A DNA stretch of 64,000 nucleotides. Source: JBCAXA01 sp038534295. Lineage in GTDB: Bacteria; Pseudomonadota; Gammaproteobacteria; Steroidobacterales; Woeseiaceae. Location: contig JBCAXA010000001.1 in assembly GCA_038534295.1 (NCBI GenBank), forward strand, positions 930,001 to 994,000, written 5' to 3'. Every line of letters starts with the position of its first letter. The stretch's first letter is position 1. The translations under genes and the position numbers were made by a program. A model generated the notes under the pieces. The model searched no databases, was not told where the DNA came from, and saw nothing but the letters and a program-made list of their open reading frames with translations. This document shows, piece after piece, positions 58,638 through 64,000 of this stretch.

Positions 58638-59519
58638 ATGAAACCATCGCACAACGTTTTTGCCGGCGCCTACATCGACCGCGCCACTGAATTCCGCACG
58701 GACCCACGCTGGCAGGCGAGCGCGCTGCGGCAAGCGCACACGCGGTTTTTGGTCGTGCGCGGCGGCGAGTGCGCGGCGTGGACCGACGAGCGGCGCCTCG
58801 TGCTGCTACCCACCGAAGATCTCGACACCGATGGAGCACCGACACTGTTTCTCGGGCTGAACGACGGCGCGCCGGTGTTTGCCGTGGCGGTCGACGAAGA
58901 CCACACCGCGCTGCCGAGTGACGCCGAATTCGTTGATCTACGTACTCTGGGCGGTTGGCTGCCGCCGGCGGAGGCCAATCTTGCCGCGCATGCGGTCGGG
59001 CTAACGCGCTGGCGCCACACGCAGCGGTTTTGCCCTCGCTGCGGCACGGCCACTGAACTCGAAGCGGCCGGCTACGCGAGTCGTTGCACGAATCCGGCGT
59101 GCGGACACCGAACGTTCCCGCGGGTCGACCCGGCGATCATCGTGTTGGTCGATCGCGGCGACGAATGCCTGCTGGGTAGACAACCGAACTGGCCGGAGGG
59201 GATGTATTCGACGATTGCCGGCTTCGTCGAGCCGGGCGAGAGTCTCGAAGACGCGGTCGCACGGGAGGTGTTTGAGGAAACCAATGTGCAGGTCGACCGC
59301 GTTTTGTACCACTCGTCGCAGCCCTGGCCGTTCCCGTCCTCGCTGATGCTCGGCTTTCGGGCGCGGGCCACCAGCGACGACATTCGCCGCAATGACGGTG
59401 AACTCGAGGACGTCAGGTGGTTCAAACGGGCGGACATAACCGAACGCCGCTGCCGGATCCCGCCGCGGCAATCGATCGCGCGGCAGCTCATCGATAGCTG
59501 GGTGCGGGAGAGCGACTGA
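58638..59519 (+). CDS. nudC: NADH pyrophosphatase / RNA deNADding enzyme NudC
   Basis: A 293-residue Nudix hydrolase that cleaves NADH and removes NAD caps from RNA. Order: N-terminal domain, zinc ribbon CPRCGTATELEA and CTNPAC (four cysteines, about 140-165), Nudix box GFVEPGESLEDAVAREVFEE, and the NudC signature SQPWPFPSSLM. ATG 58638 starts MKPSHNVFAG; upstream starts in the frame lie in the mscL hairpin region. Its stop is four bases before the next gene. Confidence 0.95.
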   Translation: MKPSHNVFAGAYIDRATEFRTDPRWQASALRQAHTRFLVVRGGECAAWTDERRLVLLPTEDLDTDGAPTLFLGLNDGAPVFAVAVDEDHTALPSDAEFVDLRTLGGWLPPAEANLAAHAVGLTRWRHTQRFCPRCGTATELEAAGYASRCTNPACGHRTFPRVDPAIIVLVDRGDECLLGRQPNWPEGMYSTIAGFVEPGESLEDAVAREVFEETNVQVDRVLYHSSQPWPFPSSLMLGFRARATSDDIRRNDGELEDVRWFKRADITERRCRIPPRQSIARQLIDSWVRESD

Positions 59520-59523
59520 ATCC

Positions 59524-60291
59524 ATGTGCCTTGCCCTCGTGGCGTTGAACGCCGCACCAGAACTGCCGTTCTTGATGATCGGCAATCGCGACGAATTTCA
59601 TGCTCGGCCCACCGCCGCGGCTGACTGGTGGGCCGACCAACCGGGCCTGCTCGCTGGCCGCGACCTTACAGCGGGCGGCACATGGTATGGCCTGACCCGC
59701 CACGGCCGTTTTGGACTCATCACCAACTTCCGCGAAAAAGCTGACGGCGTAGCGCATCGCTCTCGCGGTGCGTTACTCGCCGACTTCCTCGCCGGCACCG
59801 AGCCTGCGGAAACTTACGCGAACAACATCGACGGCGACGCGTACGCCGGTTTCAACCTGCTGATCGGCGGCGCGCCCGACGATGCGTTCTACGTCAGCAA
59901 CCGCAGCGACGACCCGGTACGGCCGCTGTCACCGGGCATCCACGCCGTTAGCAATGCACTGCTCGATACGCCGTGGCCGAAACTGCTGCACGTGCGTGGC
60001 GCGGTCGCCGATTGGCTAGCAAGCGGTGCCGCGGAGCCTGAACAGCTGTTCGGCCCGTTGCGCGACAGCACCCAGGCCAACGAGGGCGACACGCCCGAAC
60101 TCGACCTGCCGCCCGGCTGGCATCGTGCGCTGACCGCACCGTTTATCATCGGCGAGGACTACGGCACACGCTCGACCAGTCTCGCGTGGGTCCGCCCGGA
60201 CGGCCGCGCCCGCTACGTCGAACGTCGCTACCGCCCCGACGGCAACGTCAGCGGCCAAACCCGCGAGACCTTCAGCCTAGAAGCTGCCTAG
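59524..60291 (+). CDS. NRDE/TANGO2 family protein
   Basis: A 255-residue cytosolic protein of the NRDE (TANGO2) family. It starts MCLALVALN, the invariant Cys2 of the family, with the name-giving FLMIGNRDEFHARPT near residue 20, WYGLTRHGRFGLITNFRE and GFNLLIGG. The fold is Ntn-hydrolase-like with Cys2 as possible nucleophile; TANGO2 proteins have been tied to haem and lipid handling, but the reaction is not settled. Convergent overlap of four bases with the esterase. Confidence 0.9.
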   Translation: MCLALVALNAAPELPFLMIGNRDEFHARPTAAADWWADQPGLLAGRDLTAGGTWYGLTRHGRFGLITNFREKADGVAHRSRGALLADFLAGTEPAETYANNIDGDAYAGFNLLIGGAPDDAFYVSNRSDDPVRPLSPGIHAVSNALLDTPWPKLLHVRGAVADWLASGAAEPEQLFGPLRDSTQANEGDTPELDLPPGWHRALTAPFIIGEDYGTRSTSLAWVRPDGRARYVERRYRPDGNVSGQTRETFSLEAA

Positions 60292-60953
60292 TCGGCGCCG
60301 TACGCCCGGCGCAGGTACGCCGCGATGTCGGCAATCTCCTTCGCGTTGACGGCATGTGCCATCGGGTACTCGTGCCACTCGACCGTGTAGCCCCAACGTC
60401 CCAACGTGTCGGCGAGCTCCTTGCCGAGGGGCAACGGCAGCGTCGTGTCGAACTGGCCGTGCGCGACGAATATGGACGTATCGGCATTCGCCGAATGCCG
60501 TTCGCCGGCGAGTGTGTCCATGACCGGCAAATACGTCGACAGCGCCATGATGCCCGCCAGGCGCGCCGGATACCGCAGCGCCGTGAACAGCGCGATGACG
60601 CCGCCCTGTGAGAAACCCGCCAGCAAAATCTGCTCAGCGGCGACGCCGCGCTCGAGTTCGGCCGCGATCAGCTGTTCGACCTCGGCGCTGCTCTGCCGAA
60701 TGCCAGCCTCATCCTGCGTCGCCTGGCGATCGAAGCCCAGTATGTCGAACCAGGCACGCATGCGCATACCGCCATTGATCGTAACCGGACGTACCGGCGC
60801 ATGCGGGAACACAAAGCGCAAATTCAGTGTCGGCGGCAGCCGCAGCTCTGGAACGATCGCCTCGAAATCGTGACCGTCCGCCCCGAGACCGTGCAGCCAG
60901 ATTACGGTGCCGTCAGACTTGCCGGGCGGGTTGATCTCTACGGTTTCGAGCAT
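60288..60953 (-). CDS. Carboxylesterase/phospholipase (YpfH/Est-type)
   Basis: A 221-residue alpha/beta hydrolase of the phospholipase/carboxylesterase family: VIWLHGLGADGHDF (18-31), FPHAPVRPVTINGGMRMRAW, nucleophile serine in LAGFSQGGVIAL (about 115), Asp in GQFDTTLPL and His in YPMAHAV. Usual size for bacterial thioesterase-like esterases related to mammalian APT1. GGAGA is six bases before ATG 60953; the frame upstream to 61106 lies in the argR control region. Confidence 0.93.
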   Translation of the reverse strand: MLETVEINPPGKSDGTVIWLHGLGADGHDFEAIVPELRLPPTLNLRFVFPHAPVRPVTINGGMRMRAWFDILGFDRQATQDEAGIRQSSAEVEQLIAAELERGVAAEQILLAGFSQGGVIALFTALRYPARLAGIMALSTYLPVMDTLAGERHSANADTSIFVAHGQFDTTLPLPLGKELADTLGRWGYTVEWHEYPMAHAVNAKEIADIAAYLRRAYGAD

Positions 60954-60978
60954 TGCGGTCTCCAGAAAAGAAAAAAGC

Positions 60979-61018
60979 TTGCATAAAATGTGCATTGGAA
61001 AAATAATATGCGCAAGCA
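60979..61018. promoter_or_regulatory. ARG-box-like site and promoter before argR
   Basis: TTGCATAAAATGTGCATT (60979-60996) has the AT-rich centre and TGCA half-sites of an ARG box; a further half-site ATGCGCAA lies at 61008-61015. TTGCAT (60979-60984) and TAATAT (61004-61009), 19 bases apart, could be the argR promoter, so ArgR would control its own operon. The site also lies just upstream of the divergent esterase gene. Confidence 0.45.
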
Positions 61019-61030
61019 ACGGGTACTGCC

Positions 61031-61498
61031 ATGCCAGCCGATCCAGACATTCAGTCGCGCCGCCGCGCCGCCATCGTCGATATTTTGCGCCAGCAGGCGA
61101 TCGCAACCCAGCACGCGGTGGTTGAGAAGCTGCTCGCCGCGGGCTTCGACGTCACGCAGTCGAGCGTCAGTCGAGATTTCAACGTGCTTGGCGTGCAAAA
61201 AACCTCGCAGGGCTATCGCTTACCCAGTGCCGGAGACAGCGCCGCGATGCAGACGCTTGGCGATGCCACCGGATTCATACGGGCGGTCCGCAACGCGGGT
61301 CCCAATCTCGTCGTGATCCGCACGGCAACCGGCGCAGCACAGCGGGTGGCGCTCGCCGTTGATCGCGCCGATTGGCCCGAGATCGTTGGGACCGTCTCTG
61401 GCGATGACACGCTGTTTGTCGCCACGTCGTCGCACGCCGCGACGCGTAACATCATGCGACGGCTCGAGCGCCTGGGTCAGACAGAGGAGCAACCATGA
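61031..61498 (+). CDS. argR: Arginine repressor ArgR
   Basis: A 155-residue transcription factor that, with arginine as co-repressor, controls arginine genes as a hexamer. The winged helix is RRRAAIVDILRQQAIATQHAV through DVTQSSVSRDFNVLGV; the C-terminal oligomerisation and arginine-binding domain ends in TVSGDDTLFVATSS. At 155 residues it matches the E. coli protein (156). The ATGA overlap with argG puts it at the head of the operon, an arrangement different from E. coli. Confidence 0.93.
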   Translation: MPADPDIQSRRRAAIVDILRQQAIATQHAVVEKLLAAGFDVTQSSVSRDFNVLGVQKTSQGYRLPSAGDSAAMQTLGDATGFIRAVRNAGPNLVVIRTATGAAQRVALAVDRADWPEIVGTVSGDDTLFVATSSHAATRNIMRRLERLGQTEEQP

Positions 61499-62706
61499 GC
61501 CAAAGCTCGCCAATACTGCTCGCCTACTCAGGCGGATTGGATACGTCGTTTTGCGTACCGTGGCTGGCCGCGGAATATCAGCGACCCGTAGTCACCGTGA
61601 ACGTCGACACCGGTGGGCTCGACGCCGACGGTGCCCGCGATCTTGCCGAGCGCGCACGCGCGCTGGGCGCTGTCGATCACGTCCAGATCGACGCGCGCCA
61701 GCGTTTCTACGACACCACGCTGCGCCACCTGATCGCCGGCAACGTGCGCCGTGGCCAGCTGTATCCCCTGTGTGTCGGCGCCGAGCGCAGCGTACAGGCA
61801 CAAGCGCTCGCCGAACTCGCCGCCGAGCGTGGCGCCGACACGGTGGCGCACGGCTGCACGGCGGCCGGCAACGATCAGGTGCGCTTCGAAGTGGCGCTGC
61901 GCAGCATCGATCCTAAATTGAACGTACTGGCGCCCGTGCGTGACCAAAATTTTGCGCGTGAAACGCAGATCGCGTTCCTCACCGAACGCAACCTGCCGCT
62001 CCCGTCAAGCGGCGGCGCCTACTCGATCAATCGCGGCCTGTGGGGGGTAACGATCGGTGGGCGCGAAACGCTGACGTCGGTCGGCAGCATTCCGGAACAA
62101 GCCTGGGTGCTGTCGGCCGGCGCGCTTCGTCGCAACGACACCGAGACGCTCCGAATTCGCTTTGCGCATGGCGAACCCGTAGCGCTCGACGAAAAAGCGC
62201 TGGAACCCGTCGCGTTGATCGAAACGCTCGAAACGATCGGCGGCCGCTTCGGCGTGGGTCGCGGTATCCATGTCGGCGATACCATTCTTGGTACGAAAGG
62301 CCGTGTTGCCTTCGAGGCACCGGCTGCCGACATCTTGCTGACTGCGCACCGCGAGCTCGAGAAGCTCACGCTGTCGGCGGCGCAGGCGCGCGTCAAAGAG
62401 TCGCTGGCGCTCACCTATGGCGATCTCGTCCACGAAGGTCAAACGCTGGACCCGGCGTGCCGCGACATCGAAGCGCTGCTCGCCTCGTCGCAGCGCACCG
62501 TCAGCGGCACGGTCACCGTCGAACTCGGCCCGGGTCGAGTTTTTGTCACCGGCGTCGAGTCGCCCCACTCCTTGCTCGCCGCTAGTCGCGGCGTTTATGG
62601 CGAGGCTGCCGGCGAATGGACCGCCGCCGACGCACTCGGCTTTTCCCGCATTCGCGCGCTGCCCGGCGTATTGCTGCATCGGGCCGTCGGCGACGTGCCG
62701 ACATGA
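61495..62706 (+). CDS. argG: Argininosuccinate synthase
   Basis: Joins citrulline and aspartate, with ATP, to argininosuccinate. The 403-residue protein starts ILLAYSGGLDTSFCVPWLA with the PP-loop SGGLDTS; HGCTAAGNDQVRFEVAL, APVRDQNF and YSINRGLWGVTIGG are the substrate-binding regions. It is nearer the plant/Bacillus-type than the E. coli-type in length. ATGA overlaps tie it to argR before and to the P-loop gene after it. Confidence 0.94.
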   Translation: MSQSSPILLAYSGGLDTSFCVPWLAAEYQRPVVTVNVDTGGLDADGARDLAERARALGAVDHVQIDARQRFYDTTLRHLIAGNVRRGQLYPLCVGAERSVQAQALAELAAERGADTVAHGCTAAGNDQVRFEVALRSIDPKLNVLAPVRDQNFARETQIAFLTERNLPLPSSGGAYSINRGLWGVTIGGRETLTSVGSIPEQAWVLSAGALRRNDTETLRIRFAHGEPVALDEKALEPVALIETLETIGGRFGVGRGIHVGDTILGTKGRVAFEAPAADILLTAHRELEKLTLSAAQARVKESLALTYGDLVHEGQTLDPACRDIEALLASSQRTVSGTVTVELGPGRVFVTGVESPHSLLAASRGVYGEAAGEWTAADALGFSRIRALPGVLLHRAVGDVPT

Positions 62707-63761
62707 AGAGCATCAGCGTCGACAAGATCGCGTCGGTTGCCGAGCACAACGAACTATCGCGCGAGATTCGGCTCGCTAGCGACATTCCGTGCGAAGAAGG
62801 CGTGCTGATTGCCGGCGAGATTCTCAACAACAAGACACGCTACAACGTGCTCGAGCTGACCAGCGGACGTATGGCGGCGGTCAAACGCGGCGACATCGTG
62901 ATCGGTGCGCTCGGTTTCCGAAATGCCCTGTTCGGCTACTCGGGTCACCTCCCCGAGCAGCTGGCAGTCGGTGACACGCTGCAGCTCCTGAACATTGGCG
63001 GGGTCATCGGTGCGTGCGACTCGGTCAACCCGGAGCTCGGCGATCCTTTCGATTGCCGTGTCCTTGGCACCGTGCTGCACTTCCCGTATCTCGGCGAGCG
63101 AATCGGTGTACCGGCGCGTATCGGCCGATTTCCATTGGACACCAGCGCAACGCTCGACACCCGCGGGGTGCCGGTCATTGCGCTCGCCGGTACGACGATG
63201 GACTCGGGCAAAACGGCCGCGGCCAGCGCCATCGTCAGTCGGTTGCGCCAACGCGGCCTCACCATCGGCGGCGGCAAGACCACGGGCGTGGCGCTGCGCC
63301 GCGATGTGCTCGCCATGCAGGACGCCGGCGCGAGCGATGCGCTGCTGTTCAGCGATTTCGGCGTCGTTACGACCTCGGCCAGCACCGGGCCGGCGTTGAC
63401 ACGCGCCATCGTCAATCGCCTCGCGCAGAACCGTCCCGACGTCATCGTCATCGAACTCGGTGACGGTCTACTCGGCAGCTATGGCGTCGAAGCGATTTTG
63501 AATTCCGACGACATCCGCGCCGGGCTCACGGCCGTCGTGCTGTGCGCCAACGACCCGGTCGGCGCATGGGGCGGCACGAAGCTGTTGCGCGAGCGCTTCG
63601 GCATTGAACCCGCGGTGGTCACGGGACCGGCATCGGATAATCAGGTCGGTATCGACATTGTGCATCGCTCGACCGGGCTGACGGCCATCAATGCGCTCAC
63701 CAACGCCGTCGCGCTGGGCGATTTCGTGGCAGGCGCCGCCGGACTGGGCGAAGCGTCATGA
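62703..63761 (+). CDS. P-loop protein of unknown function in the arginine operon (DUF1611-like)
   Basis: A 352-residue protein. Residues 1-150 form an unfamiliar N-terminal domain (SVAEHNELSREIRLASDIPC, NIGGVIGACDSVNPELG). Residues 155-340 hold a nucleotide-binding domain: Walker A AGTTMDSGKT (162-171), KTTGVALRRD, SDFGVVTTSA, VIVIELGDGLLGSYG (acidic Walker B-like) and LCANDPVGAWGG. The second half resembles the C-terminal half of DUF1611 (DgcN/DgcA-related) proteins, whose described member acts on N-acyl-glutamate-type compounds; I make this link from memory. The ATGA overlaps at both ends (argG, argC) suggest a role in arginine synthesis or its control. Confidence 0.75.
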   Translation: MKSISVDKIASVAEHNELSREIRLASDIPCEEGVLIAGEILNNKTRYNVLELTSGRMAAVKRGDIVIGALGFRNALFGYSGHLPEQLAVGDTLQLLNIGGVIGACDSVNPELGDPFDCRVLGTVLHFPYLGERIGVPARIGRFPLDTSATLDTRGVPVIALAGTTMDSGKTAAASAIVSRLRQRGLTIGGGKTTGVALRRDVLAMQDAGASDALLFSDFGVVTTSASTGPALTRAIVNRLAQNRPDVIVIELGDGLLGSYGVEAILNSDDIRAGLTAVVLCANDPVGAWGGTKLLRERFGIEPAVVTGPASDNQVGIDIVHRSTGLTAINALTNAVALGDFVAGAAGLGEAS

Positions 63762-64000
63762 CGCTAGTGCCGACCGTTGTCATCGGCGCTACCGGCTATG
63801 TCGGGGCGGAAATGCTGCGCCTGGTTATGCAACACCCAAATTTTGCGCTGGCGCATGCGGTCAGCCGCAACGCCGAGCAGCCAACCATCGGTGCGACGTT
63901 CCCACATCTCGAACCGATCTTCGAAGACCGACCGTTCACGCGTTTCGAGGAGGCGGTCGAATTCGTCGCGGCGGCAACGGGGCCGGTCGCGGTATTCGCC
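63758..64000 (+). CDS. argC: N-acetyl-gamma-glutamyl-phosphate reductase, N-terminal part (cut by window end)
   Basis: The first 81 residues are present and continue beyond the window. The start VVIGATGYVGAEMLRLVMQHP is the NADP-binding loop of the ArgC/aspartate-semialdehyde dehydrogenase family, and TIGATFPHLEP fits ArgC. It would reduce N-acetylglutamyl phosphate in arginine synthesis. Starts at ATG 63758, overlapping the stop of the P-loop gene by four bases, so argR-argG-(P-loop gene)-argC are one transcript. Confidence 0.88.
   Translation, partial: MTLVPTVVIGATGYVGAEMLRLVMQHPNFALAHAVSRNAEQPTIGATFPHLEPIFEDRPFTRFEEAVEFVAAATGPVAVFA

Noticed and set aside
1..64000. tRNA, rRNA, transposase or prophage genes
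   Set aside because: I looked for clover-leaf arms, rRNA-like conserved stretches and integrase or transposase motifs and found none.

Overview
The window is high-GC, densely packed chromosomal DNA with short intergenic gaps. It has no rRNA, tRNA, CRISPR array, transposase or phage gene that I can see. The gene set points to a free-living gammaproteobacterium: proteobacterial GshA, FadE with a C-terminal extension, ExeA/GspB, a PspF-PspABC system, MscL, a GlyGly-CTERM protease and Xanthomonadales/Pseudomonas-like REP elements. The lineage is unusual because it carries a full mevalonate route to isopentenyl diphosphate. A Woeseia/Wenzhouxiangella/Steroidobacter-like relative is my guess from gene content only.

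Layout. 0.1-8.8 kb: ilvA, a small carbohydrate-binding-like protein, a methyltransferase, two secreted proteins (one dockerin/PKD-like, one with a C-terminal membrane anchor), a class II aldolase/adducin protein, a periplasmic protein and a DUF4199-like membrane protein. 8.9-17 kb: a membrane-tethered LuxR-type regulator, an exported M20 amidohydrolase, a cluster of six REP elements, a UvrD/Rep helicase, an alpha/beta hydrolase, an SDR-nitroreductase pair and two unknown membrane-anchored proteins. 17-28 kb: a secreted zinc metalloprotease with a GlyGly-CTERM tail, an isoaspartyl peptidase, gshA, a DUF2845 protein, a bactofilin, an unusual receiver-TM-OmpA-like fusion and a GGDEF/EAL protein. 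28-31.7 kb: an expanded psp stress operon (pspA, two pspB-like and two pspC-like genes) read from a sigma-54-type promoter, divergent from pspF. 31.7-36.9 kb: a GntR(YtrA)-ABC exporter operon, an ECF sigma/anti-sigma pair and mdh. 36.9-48.1 kb: fadE, then the mevalonate block (HMG-CoA synthase; facing it mvaD, phosphomevalonate kinase, an HMG-CoA reductase-mevalonate kinase fusion, and idi), then ispA and dinB. 48.2-56 kb: exeA/gspB, a one-chain FakA-FakB-type protein, an outer-membrane-like protein, yedK and a second ABC exporter. 56-64 kb: an AlkA-type glycosylase, a divergent FlhD-like/FlhC-like pair, mscL, nudC, an NRDE protein and a carboxylesterase. The window closes with the start of an arginine operon: argR, argG, a P-loop gene of unknown function, and argC (cut by the window end).

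The genes of greatest interest are the HMGR-MVK fusion inside a tightly coupled mevalonate operon, the FlhD/FlhC-like pair in which the FlhD-like protein looks like a tandem duplication, the P-loop (DUF1611-like) gene locked between argG and argC, and the REC-TM-OmpA-like fusion beside a bactofilin. All family assignments were made by eye from motifs and remembered family sequences. No database search was run.
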